A stretch of 64,000 bases of DNA, taken from positions 1 through 64,000 of the forward strand of contig DASXUX010000040.1 in assembly GCA_036504595.1 (NCBI GenBank), written 5' to 3'. Under the pieces are notes generated by a model. It had not been told where the DNA came from. It saw only the letters and a list, made by a program, of their open reading frames with translations, and did not search any database. Below, in pieces: positions 17,124 to 23,958 of this stretch (within the stretch, counting starts at the first letter, position 1; every line of letters begins with the position of its first letter). The translations under genes and the position numbers were made by a program. The DNA is from DASXUX01 sp036504595. GTDB taxonomy: Bacteria; Planctomycetota; SZUA-567; H5-PLA8.

Positions 17124-17537
17124 ATGGGCGAAGTGCGGGTGCACGTGAGACTGCTGAATGTAGGGGATGTCTTGGGTGCGCGGGACGGCAAACTGGATCC
17201 ATCCCAAGTGCGCTCCGTGGTCGCCGAAGCGGTGGTTGACACGGGTTCTGTCCGCACGGTTCTTCCACGCGATATCGCCCAGCAACTTGGGTTGAAAACG
17301 CGGGCTCAGGTTTGGGCCGAATATGCGGACGGACGCTCAGAACTTGTCGATGTGACGGACCCAATTTACGTCGAATTCGAGGGGCGGAAAGAGTCTGACG
17401 ACCCGATTGTGACTGGCAACGAAGTCATGATCGGTCAAACGATCCTGGAAAAACTTGACCTGTTCGTTGATTGTACGCGGCAGCGCCTCGTGCCCAATCC
17501 GGCGCATCCAGATCAAGCTGTAAACAAGGTGAAGTAA
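17124..17537 (+). CDS. Retropepsin-like clan AA aspartic protease-like protein
   Basis: About 137 residues from ATG 17124, which has GGGGGGA (17112-17118) at good distance; an in-frame ATG at 17064 would add 20 residues. The sequence AEAVVDTGSVRTVLP has the catalytic D-T-G-S of retroviral-type aspartic proteases, followed by the hydrophobic flap-like strands and VMIGQTILEKLDLFVD, which matches the second conserved hydrophobic motif (G-x-x-x-L) of this fold. Such small proteins act as homodimers. It closes the block inserted between ilvB and ilvC; whether it works with the Mrr nuclease or the toxin pair is unknown. Confidence 0.72.
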   Translation: MGEVRVHVRLLNVGDVLGARDGKLDPSQVRSVVAEAVVDTGSVRTVLPRDIAQQLGLKTRAQVWAEYADGRSELVDVTDPIYVEFEGRKESDDPIVTGNEVMIGQTILEKLDLFVDCTRQRLVPNPAHPDQAVNKVK

Positions 17538-17545
17538 GGAGGGGC

Positions 17546-17580
17546 AGTGCACCAAGTGCACTTTGGACGGAACTTTTTTT
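17546..17580 (+). other. Small hairpin and T-run between the island and ilvC
   Basis: AGTGCAC and GTGCACT (17546-17562) form a 7-bp stem with a 3-base loop. A run of seven T's follows at 17574-17580, 11 bases beyond the stem. The distance is too long for a classical terminator; it may be a weak one that separates the island from ilvC. Confidence 0.35.
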
Positions 17581-17624
17581 GCCTTGCCTGCGGGCGGGCT
17601 AAAGACTAGGAGAGGAGACCAGCA

Positions 17625-18785
17625 GTGAAGAAATTCGAAATCAGTGGCGTTGAAGAAACCGTCGTGGAGCGCTCGGATATTCCGCCGGCCAAGCTCAAGC
17701 AGATTTTGTCGAAGGAAACCGTCGCGGTGCTCGGATATGGGCCGCAAGGCCGCGCCCAGTCGCTCAACCTGCGCGATAACGGCGTGAAAGTCTTCGTCTG
17801 CAACCGCAAGGATCCGAACTACCAGGTCGCTCTGCAGGACGGCTGGATTCCGGGCAAGACCTTGTTCACCGATATCGGCGAGGCTGTTCGCAAGGCCACC
17901 GTTGTCGAATACCTGCTCTCCGACGCCGGCCAGAAAGCCTGCTGGGACCAGGTCAAGCCCAATCTGCAGGAAGGCGCCGCGCTCTACTTCTCGCATGGCT
18001 TCTCGATCGTCTACAAGGATCAGACCGGCGTCGTTCCGCCTGAAAACGTCGATGTGATCATGGTCGCACCGAAAGGTTCCGGCACCACGGTTCGCCGCCT
18101 GTTCCAGGCCGGCAGCGGCATCAACTGCTCCTTCGCTGTGCACCAGGACTTCACGGGCCGCGCGCGCGAACGCACCTTGGCGCTGGGCATTGCGATCGGT
18201 TGCGGCTACCTCTTCGAAACGACCTTCCAGAAGGAAGTGTACAGCGACCTCACCGGCGAACGCGGCGTGCTGATGGGCGCGATCTACGGCTTGTTCCGCG
18301 CGCAGTACGAACTCTTCCGCAAGAAGGGCCACAGCCCCGCCGAAGCGTTCAACGAAACCGCTGAAGAAGCCACTCAGTCCCTGTACCCGCTGATCGGCGA
18401 GAACGGCATGGACTGGATGTACTCGAACTGCTCCGCGACCGCGCAGCGCGGCGCTCTGGACTGGTACAAAAAGTTCGAAGTGGCCGTCGCGCCGGTCTTC
18501 GAAGAACTCTACGAGAAAGTGGCCAGCGGCGAAGAGACGAAGCGCACGTTGGAGTGCAATAGCAAGCCGGACTATCTCGACAGTCTGAAGAAGGAACTGG
18601 CCGAAGTCGCCAACGATGAGATGTGGCGCGTCGGCAAGATCGTTCGTGCATTGCGCCCGGAACGAAAGCTTCAGGCCAAGAACGCCGCCGCGAAGAAGGC
18701 CAAGGCTGCGCCGAAGGCGAAAGCCGCTCCGAAGAAGCCTGTCGCGAAGAAGATCGTGAAGGCCAAGAAGGTCGGCAAACGCTAA
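17625..18785 (+). CDS. ilvC: Ketol-acid reductoisomerase, fungal/Bacteroidetes type, with basic C-terminal tail
   Basis: 386 residues, GTG start at 17625 with AGGAGAGGAGA just upstream. It converts 2-acetolactate to 2,3-dihydroxyisovalerate with NAD(P)H and Mg. The Rossmann motif VAVLGYGPQGRAQSLNLRDNG (cited in part, near residue 34) and the core NSDL/YSDLTGERGVLMG, GHSPAEAFNETAEEATQSLYPLIG and CSATAQRGALDWY resemble yeast Ilv5 far more than E. coli or typical class I bacterial enzymes. After the catalytic core ends (VGKIVRALRPE) there is an extra tail from about residue 349 to 386 made almost only of Lys, Ala, Pro and Val, like a histone H1 tail. Such a tail is not part of the known enzyme. 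The gene lies between the inserted block and ilvN. Confidence 0.95.
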   Translation: MKKFEISGVEETVVERSDIPPAKLKQILSKETVAVLGYGPQGRAQSLNLRDNGVKVFVCNRKDPNYQVALQDGWIPGKTLFTDIGEAVRKATVVEYLLSDAGQKACWDQVKPNLQEGAALYFSHGFSIVYKDQTGVVPPENVDVIMVAPKGSGTTVRRLFQAGSGINCSFAVHQDFTGRARERTLALGIAIGCGYLFETTFQKEVYSDLTGERGVLMGAIYGLFRAQYELFRKKGHSPAEAFNETAEEATQSLYPLIGENGMDWMYSNCSATAQRGALDWYKKFEVAVAPVFEELYEKVASGEETKRTLECNSKPDYLDSLKKELAEVANDEMWRVGKIVRALRPERKLQAKNAAAKKAKAAPKAKAAPKKPVAKKIVKAKKVGKR

Positions 18786-18793
18786 AAACACGA

Positions 18794-18862
18794 GCATCCA
18801 GTAGTCAGTAGCCAGCACGCAAAGGGCGACGACTACTGGCTACTGGATGCTGACTATTGGCT
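18794..18862 (+). repeat. Heptad repeat forming an 18-bp RNA hairpin between ilvC and ilvN
   Basis: 18794-18811 and 18833-18850 are reverse complements over 18 bases with one pair that becomes G-U in RNA, around a 21-base loop. Both arms consist of 7-bp units related to TAGTCAG/TACTGGC, and the array continues to 18862. CTTTT follows. It may act as an attenuator, partial terminator or processing site that sets the ilvC to ilvN ratio (inference). Confidence 0.75.
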
Positions 18863-18889
18863 ACCTTTTGCGAGATTAGGAACTCTCAG

Positions 18890-19546
18890 ATGACCACTCC
18901 CGCCACGCCGTCTCCAACGTCCGGCAAACCACCCGCAGCGATGGCAGTCGCCCCGGAAAAATCACAGAGCAGCCACAATGACCCTGGCGACGTGCCCGAT
19001 GCGCCGCCGCCGGCGCCGCCGCCGCAGTCGAAAAACCCGCAGCTCAAGCGGCACGTGATCTCGACACTGGTCAACAACGTCCCGGGCCTGCTGGCGCAGG
19101 TGGCGAATCTATTCGCGGCTCGCGGCTACAACATCGAATCGCTCACGGTGGGCGAAACCGAAAATCCGCGCTTCTCCCGCATGACGATCGTCGTTCGCGG
19201 CGAAGATACGATCATCAACGCGCTTAAGCAGGGCCTGCGCAAGTTCGTCAACGTGATCAAGGTGCTGGACTTCACGGCCGTCGATCATGTGGAGCGCGAT
19301 CTGGCACTGGTGAAGGTTGCGATTCCCGCCGGCGCGCGGCAGGAAATGCTGTTGCTGGTCCAGACGTTCGATGCCAAGGTCGTGGATATCGGCATTAAAG
19401 AAATGATGGTCGAAGTGGTCGGTCCCGAACAGAAGATCGATACCTTCCTGCACATCTTCCGCCCCTATGGCGTCAAGGAAATGGCCCGCACCGGCCGCCT
19501 GGCCGTCGCGCGCGGCATGGCCATGGAAGGCAAAGAGGTCGAGTAA
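18890..19546 (+). CDS. ilvN: Acetolactate synthase small (regulatory) subunit
   Basis: 218 residues; start ATG 18890. The first 45 residues are a Pro/Ala-rich extension. Then an ACT domain starts at KRHVISTLVNNVPGLLAQVANLFAARGYNIESLTVG (cited in part), the valine-binding region of IlvN/IlvH, and the second small-subunit domain follows (DLALVKVAIPAGARQEM ... VEVVGPEQKIDTFLHIFRPYGVKEMARTGR). It binds IlvB, raises its activity and gives feedback inhibition. Being longer than E. coli IlvN (about 96) it is of the long IlvH type. It lies downstream of ilvC after a strong hairpin. Confidence 0.95.
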   Translation: MTTPATPSPTSGKPPAAMAVAPEKSQSSHNDPGDVPDAPPPAPPPQSKNPQLKRHVISTLVNNVPGLLAQVANLFAARGYNIESLTVGETENPRFSRMTIVVRGEDTIINALKQGLRKFVNVIKVLDFTAVDHVERDLALVKVAIPAGARQEMLLLVQTFDAKVVDIGIKEMMVEVVGPEQKIDTFLHIFRPYGVKEMARTGRLAVARGMAMEGKEVE

Positions 19547-19590
19547 TCAGTACCGCGATCGTCAGGGAGCGGCGGCGGTTTTGGGGCGAC

Positions 19591-19654
19591 GACGGGGAGA
19601 CGGGGAGACGGGGAGACGGGGTGACGGGGAGACGGGGGGACGCGGAGACGTCGG
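19591..19654. repeat. Octamer array GACGGGGA-type
   Basis: Seven to eight tandem 8-bp units (GACGGGGA with variants GACGGGGT, GACGGGGG, GACGCGGA) fill 19591-19654, immediately after ilvN. The array contains the GTG at 19621 that is the only evident start of the downstream hydrolase. A shorter GA-rich stretch of the same look lies at 10483-10500. Confidence 0.8.
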
Positions 19655-20589
19655 CACGCACGGACGCGGAGCAATCCTGGCGCTCCCTCTACCCTTTCGA
19701 GTCCCACTACCACGCCTTACCCGGCAGTTCCCTGCGCCTGCATTACCTCGACGAACGTCCTGCAACCACTCACCACTCACCACTCACCACTCACCAAGTA
19801 CCGGCCGTTGTCATGTTTCACGGCAACCCCACGTGGAGTTTCTACTACCGCAACTTGATTCTCGCTCTGCGCGAGAAGCACCGCTGCATCGCCCTTGATC
19901 ACATCGGCTGCGGCCTTTCGGACAAGCCGCAGGACTACCCGTACACGCTCAAGCAACACATCGATAACGCTGAATCACTGTTCGACGCACTCAATCTGCG
20001 GAACGTCACGCTTGTGTTGCACGATTGGGGCGGCGCGATCGGGATGGGCGTCGCCGTGCGGAAGCCCGAGCGCATCAAGCGCTTGGTGATCCTCAACACG
20101 GCGGCGTTTCCTTCGCCGAGAATTCCACTGCGCATCGCGGTCTGCCGCATTCCCGGTTTCGGCGCGCTGGCGATTCGCGGGCTGAACGGCTTCGCGCGCG
20201 CGGCGCTATTCATGGCGACAGCCAAGCCCGAGCGCTTCACGCCCGACGTGTGCGCGGGCTTGCTGGCGCCATACGATAGTTGGGCCAACCGCGTCTCTCA
20301 CTTGCGCTTCGTTCAAGACATTCCGATGAAGCCCTCGCATCCATCGTGGCCCGTGCTGAAAGAAATTGAAGCCGGACTGCCGCAGTTCAAAGACCGCCCG
20401 ATGCTTATATGCTGGGGCATGCAAGACTGGTGTTTCGACCCAAGCTTCCTAAAGACATGGCAGGATAAATTCCCGCAAGCCGAGGTCGTCCGCTTTGACG
20501 ACGCCGGCCATTACGTGCTCGAAGACGCGTACGAACGCATTGCGCCGCGCGTGGCGGAGTTCTTAGCCTCGACAGACTCCAGACTCTAG
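19621..20589 (+). CDS. Alpha/beta hydrolase, haloalkane dehalogenase-like
   Basis: 322 residues from a GTG inside a repeat, so the true start is uncertain. From YPFESHYHALPG on it follows haloalkane-dehalogenase-like hydrolases: oxyanion motif HGNPTWSFYYRN, nucleophile Asp in VLHDWGGAIGMG, second acid in CWGMQDWCFD and catalytic His in DDAGHYVLEDA. An Asp nucleophile (not Ser) supports dehalogenase or epoxide-hydrolase chemistry, though many relatives have unknown substrates. Both ends have been affected by repeats: a 7-bp array (19766-19793) adds about ten residues (TTHHSPLTTHQ) before HGNPTW, and another array (20575-20602) supplies the last codons and the stop. Confidence 0.8.
   Translation: MTGRRGDAETSARTDAEQSWRSLYPFESHYHALPGSSLRLHYLDERPATTHHSPLTTHQVPAVVMFHGNPTWSFYYRNLILALREKHRCIALDHIGCGLSDKPQDYPYTLKQHIDNAESLFDALNLRNVTLVLHDWGGAIGMGVAVRKPERIKRLVILNTAAFPSPRIPLRIAVCRIPGFGALAIRGLNGFARAALFMATAKPERFTPDVCAGLLAPYDSWANRVSHLRFVQDIPMKPSHPSWPVLKEIEAGLPQFKDRPMLICWGMQDWCFDPSFLKTWQDKFPQAEVVRFDDAGHYVLEDAYERIAPRVAEFLASTDSRL
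19766..19793. repeat. Heptanucleotide array CCACTCA x4 inside the hydrolase coding region
   Basis: Four perfect tandem CCACTCA units occupy 28 bp within the coding sequence, between YLDERPA and VPAVVMFHGNP. They encode an insertion that relatives of this fold normally lack at this loop (judged from memory of the family). Confidence 0.85.
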
Positions 20590-20602
20590 ACTCTAGACTC
20601 CA
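20575..20602. repeat. Heptanucleotide array GACTCYA x4 over a stop codon
   Basis: Four tandem units GACTCCA, GACTCTA, GACTCTA, GACTCCA. The second to third unit supplies the stop codon TAG (20587-20589) of the hydrolase. The array ends 10 bp from the stop of the convergent aminotransferase gene. Confidence 0.85.
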
Positions 20603-20611
20603 GACTTCGTT

Positions 20612-21757
20612 CTACGGCAGCGCCTCAATCATCGCGTCGATCTGCTCGGCCGAATTATAAAAATGCGGCGACGCGCGCAAGCGGCCGTAGCGCGGAGCAA
20701 TCACAACTTTGTGACGCTTCAAATCTCTGAGGACGGTCTGCTCGTCGTGCGATGAACTGGTGAAGGAGACAATCGCGCTGCTTTCTCCCGGCTTTCGGCT
20801 GCTGAACACGCGATAGCCTTTTTCGGGAAGTCGCTCGCAAAGATAATCGGTCAGAGCCAGCACGCGGCGGCTGATCAGGTCGATGCCGACCTCCTGCAAC
20901 ATCCGGATCGACGCGCCCAGCGCCAGAATTCCGGGGATGTTGAAGGTGCCGCATTCGAAGCGTTGCGCGTCGGATCTCAGCGTAAAATCGAAGTGCTCAT
21001 AGTCTGTCGCGTTGACGACGTTCCACCAGCCAACCTCGGGATGCAGTTTGTCGAGCAGTTCGCGGCGGCAGTAAAAAATGCCGCAGCCCTCCGTCGAGAC
21101 CAGCCACTTGTGCCCGTCGGCAGACAGGAAATCGATGTTCATCGCTTGGACATCAACGGGCAGCATGCCAACGGACTGAATGGCATCCACGCAGAACAGG
21201 ACGCCCCGCTCGCGGCAATGCCGGCCAATCGCCGCCACATCGTTGCGGAAGCCGCTGCCGTACTCCACGTGCGAGAGCGCGACGAGTCGCGTCTTGGGCG
21301 TGATCGCCTGCAGCAGTTCGGCGGTGTCGATGCGGCCATCGTGCTCAGGGACCATCACGTGCTTTACGCCGAAGCGCTTGGCCAGGTCCATCCACGGATA
21401 AACGTTGGCGGGATACTCCACGGCCGTGCTGACGATCTCGTCTTCCGAGTGCCACTCCAAGCCATTGGCCACGAACGCCAGACCTTCGCTGGTGTTTTTT
21501 ACGAAGGCAATCTCGTCGGCGTGAGCCCCGATCAGCTTGGCGGCCAGCGCCCGAATCGCATCCGTTTGCGCGTACCAGTTCCCTTTCAGGTACGCATCAT
21601 TCAACGATTGACGAATGTACGTTCGCAGCGCTTCGCCTGCGGCGGCCGAAATTGGAGAGACGCCGCCGTGGTTGAAGAACGTCCAGCTCTTTAGAATCGG
21701 AAACTGCTTTGCCGCATCGAAGCCGTCGGGAAGAGGCGGAATAGTATCGGGGTTCAT
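20612..21757 (-). CDS. Class V aminotransferase / cysteine desulfurase-like PLP enzyme
   Basis: 381 residues. It begins with ILKSWTFFNHGGVSPIS, the entry motif of class V (SufS/NifS/isopenicillin-N-epimerase-like) PLP enzymes. FVKNTSEGLAFVANGL binds the PLP phosphate, CVDAIQSVGMLPVDV holds the Asp that contacts the pyridine nitrogen, and the Schiff-base Lys lies in SADGHKWLVS near residue 215. RFECGTFNIPGI matches the Arg/Gly/Thr region. The cysteine loop that cysteine desulfurases need is not evident near the C-terminus, so an aminotransferase, epimerase-like or amine lyase role is more likely than Fe-S assembly. No neighbouring pathway gene clarifies the substrate. Confidence 0.85.
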   Translation of the reverse strand: MNPDTIPPLPDGFDAAKQFPILKSWTFFNHGGVSPISAAAGEALRTYIRQSLNDAYLKGNWYAQTDAIRALAAKLIGAHADEIAFVKNTSEGLAFVANGLEWHSEDEIVSTAVEYPANVYPWMDLAKRFGVKHVMVPEHDGRIDTAELLQAITPKTRLVALSHVEYGSGFRNDVAAIGRHCRERGVLFCVDAIQSVGMLPVDVQAMNIDFLSADGHKWLVSTEGCGIFYCRRELLDKLHPEVGWWNVVNATDYEHFDFTLRSDAQRFECGTFNIPGILALGASIRMLQEVGIDLISRRVLALTDYLCERLPEKGYRVFSSRKPGESSAIVSFTSSSHDEQTVLRDLKRHKVVIAPRYGRLRASPHFYNSAEQIDAMIEALP

Positions 21758-21807
21758 CCTCGTATTGTCCCACGCGGATAACGCAGTTCAAGCGGCTGCC
21801 GTTGAGG

Positions 21808-21861
21808 AGTGGCGGGCGCCCTCGCCCGCCAAGGCCCCGGGCAAGGGCGCCCGGGGCTCCG
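21808..21861. repeat. GC-rich inverted repeat (GGGCGCCCTCGCCCG family)
   Basis: The intergenic stretch carries GCGGGCGCCCTCGCCCGC followed by CCCCGGGC and GGGCGCCCGGGGC arms that can form stacked hairpins. A related element lies at 42577-42627. Confidence 0.6.
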
Positions 21862-21944
21862 GCATGACGCGTGGTATCATCCTCCTTTGACGACAGCGAT
21901 CGGCTCCAACCGCAGCACGGGTCGAATCAAGCGAGGGATCCGCA

Positions 21945-21977
21945 CAAAAAAACCGGAGCGCATTTCTGCGCTCCGGC
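21945..21977 (-). terminator. Rho-independent terminator of the porin gene
   Basis: On the minus strand CCGGAGCGCA and TGCGCTCCGG (21953-21962 / 21967-21976) form a perfect 10-bp stem with a 4-base loop, followed by seven T's (A's at 21946-21952 on the plus strand). It lies about 30 bases after the porin stop. Confidence 0.9.
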
Positions 21978-21981
21978 AACA

Positions 21982-22002
21982 CCAGACACCAGACACCAGA
22001 CA
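21982..22002. repeat. Heptanucleotide array CCAGACA x3 beside the porin stop codon
   Basis: Three perfect tandem CCAGACA units lie between the porin stop codon (22004-22006) and its terminator. Confidence 0.8.
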
Positions 22003-22003
22003 C

Positions 22004-23479
22004 CTAGAACTTATACAACCACTGCATCATCAGCGTGTCCTGGCCTCTGGACTTGAACGGATGGCTGATGTTGTACGGGTCGTTCAGGCTGCCGACACCG
22101 CGGTCGTCGCTGAAGGCCCGGCGGTTGGATTCGTCGTGGCGGTACTCAAAGCGAATGTGCAGCGGATCGGAGAGCGCCCAATCGGCCGTGATCGTCGATT
22201 CCCACAGGCTCTGGCGCATGCCGGTGCGTACGCCTTCGGGATCGTTGAACCACTCCGTGCGGTTGGCAATGTACCAGTTCTTTGCGAACTGATACTTGAT
22301 GTAGCCGGCGGCTCCGTACCATTGCCGGTTCTTCACGCCGTTGAGCGTCGGGACGCTGCTCTCGTTGCAGTAATCGCCATTCAGGACAAACGTCCACTTT
22401 TCCCATGGCGTGAAGGTGAAGATCGTGTCCACCAGGAAGCGGCCATTTTTGTCATTGGAGTTCCACAAGCGCCCATCCAGCGTCGAACTGACCTCGGGGA
22501 TCGTCGGGTCGCTCAGGTCCGAACCGGAGAACGGGCCGCCGTCGGGGTTGGCCAGAGTGGGCAGAGCCGTCTGAGCGCGCAGCACCGCGCGTTCATCGAT
22601 GAACTGCTCGTCGCCATACATCGCGCCAACAACCCATGTGAACCATTTGTTCGGCGTCCACGTGGATTGCAGCATTCCCGTCTTGGCGTTGTTCTGATCC
22701 TGAATGTTGTCCCAGCCATTAAAAATGCCGGCCATGACTTTCCACTTATCCTTGAAGACTTCATAACTGGCTCGCGCGCCCGTGTGTGTAGCGGGAATCG
22801 CGAAGCCAAAGAGCAGGCCGCGCGACGAGTTGATGTTGTCGGCAGCTTCGATGACTTCCGCGCCGTGCATCGTGACCATCTTGCCGAAGTCGAGCGTGAT
22901 GCCGTTGCCGACGTCGGCGATGTATTCGAGGTAAGCCTGCTCCAAATCCACTTCGAACGGCGCGGAGCCACGCTCGGCTGTGTCCATCGTGTTATCCTGC
23001 GCGGCAAAGAAGCGGGCGTCAGTGCCGAAAGCAAGATCGACACGGAAACCGGCTTCGCCGGGCTTCGTGGGAAGCCGCTCGAAGAACAGCTTGGCCAGGT
23101 GGACGTTGAAGCCGTTACTGTCCTGATCGAAGATGCGCAGGTTGTTCTTCTGGTTATCCGGGCGCGTAAGATTGTACTCATAGGAAACATCCAAGTATCC
23201 GCCGATCTTGAGCGGCCGGCACGTGGCGTCTGGCGCTGTAATGACGGCGCCCACCTTGGCTGCACTTGCGCCAGCATCGGAGAGAACCTTGTCCACGGCC
23301 GCCGTCACGCTTGGGCGCGCTTCGGCCTGCTTGAGTTTCAACTCCAGCTCGCGGTTCTTGTCCTCCAGCGCTTTCAGTCGTGCCAGAACATCAGCCATGC
23401 CTGGCTCTGCCGCAAGACAGGCGTTTCCCAGCACGGCGCAGGCGAGCAGCAGGCAGAACGCAATCAAACGTTTTGACAT
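22004..23479 (-). CDS. Outer-membrane beta-barrel porin (BBP2/OmpL-like)
   Basis: 491 residues; GGAGGGGAAG precedes the ATG. The signal peptide (LIAFCLLLACAVLGNACLA) is followed by a short coiled-coil stretch (LARLKALEDKNRELELKLKQAE, cited in part) as in many porins that contact peptidoglycan. Then comes a long region of alternating hydrophobic strands: LKIGGYLDVSYEYN, KMVTMHGAEVIEAADNINSSRG and GARASYEVFKDKWKVMAGIFNGWDN are typical of the putative beta-barrel porin-2 family. The protein ends with an aromatic residue (WLYKF), as outer-membrane barrels do. It implies a diderm envelope. Upstream, 23480-23705 has no gene. Confidence 0.85.
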   Translation of the reverse strand: MSKRLIAFCLLLACAVLGNACLAAEPGMADVLARLKALEDKNRELELKLKQAEARPSVTAAVDKVLSDAGASAAKVGAVITAPDATCRPLKIGGYLDVSYEYNLTRPDNQKNNLRIFDQDSNGFNVHLAKLFFERLPTKPGEAGFRVDLAFGTDARFFAAQDNTMDTAERGSAPFEVDLEQAYLEYIADVGNGITLDFGKMVTMHGAEVIEAADNINSSRGLLFGFAIPATHTGARASYEVFKDKWKVMAGIFNGWDNIQDQNNAKTGMLQSTWTPNKWFTWVVGAMYGDEQFIDERAVLRAQTALPTLANPDGGPFSGSDLSDPTIPEVSSTLDGRLWNSNDKNGRFLVDTIFTFTPWEKWTFVLNGDYCNESSVPTLNGVKNRQWYGAAGYIKYQFAKNWYIANRTEWFNDPEGVRTGMRQSLWESTITADWALSDPLHIRFEYRHDESNRRAFSDDRGVGSLNDPYNISHPFKSRGQDTLMMQWLYKF

Positions 23480-23705
23480 CTTCCCCTCCCAAAAAACAGA
23501 GAATCACACCATCCCAGCGATGAGGCGCGTAAACCGTGCAACGCAGATCGCATGCCTATAAATCGGGAACGGTATTACTACACCGGATGTCTAAAGTAAG
23601 TCAAGACGCAGCTAGGAGAAAAAGCTGAAATTGCCGATCGTCAGCTCCAACTTCGGCTGCACTCGTCACAACCTAGTGCTTTGAATTAATCAGTGTGTTC
23701 AAAAA

Positions 23706-23933
23706 TTAGACCGTCTTTTTACTCACCGTGCGTATCGCCCAGACGATGAGCAGGAAAATCAAAACCATCGCGCCAATGTGAATGGCCCACGCCAACAGGC
23801 CCACGATCGTTCCGATGATGGCCTTGATCAGGCCCCAGCCCAGCAGCACGAGCACCGCGGCAAGTACCAGAGTGGCCGGCATCGAAAGTCCGCGCGGCTG
23901 CCGCGATCGAAGCAGATCGAGGATACGTTTCAT
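23706..23933 (-). CDS. Small membrane protein, two predicted helices
   Basis: 75 residues with GGAGGGA 7 bases before the ATG. A basic start (MKRILDLLRSRQPRG) precedes two hydrophobic segments (TLVLAAVLVLLGWGLIKAIIG and AWAIHIGAMVLIFLLIVWAI, cited in part) and a basic C-terminus (SKKTV). No family recognised. It lies 25 bases downstream of mcsB on the same strand and may be co-transcribed with mcsA-mcsB. Confidence 0.65.
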   Translation of the reverse strand: MKRILDLLRSRQPRGLSMPATLVLAAVLVLLGWGLIKAIIGTIVGLLAWAIHIGAMVLIFLLIVWAIRTVSKKTV

Positions 23934-23958
23934 CGCCGTTCCCTCCAGAGTTCCGTCA

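Noticed and set aside
17546..17580. Hairpin plus T-run before ilvC as a strong terminator
   Set aside because: The T-run is 11 bases from the stem, which is only 7 bp long; kept as a weak, uncertain feature only.
21809..23476. A 555-codon open frame antisense to the porin gene
   Set aside because: It starts in repeat DNA, has no signal peptide or domain, and exactly shadows a well-supported outer-membrane protein.
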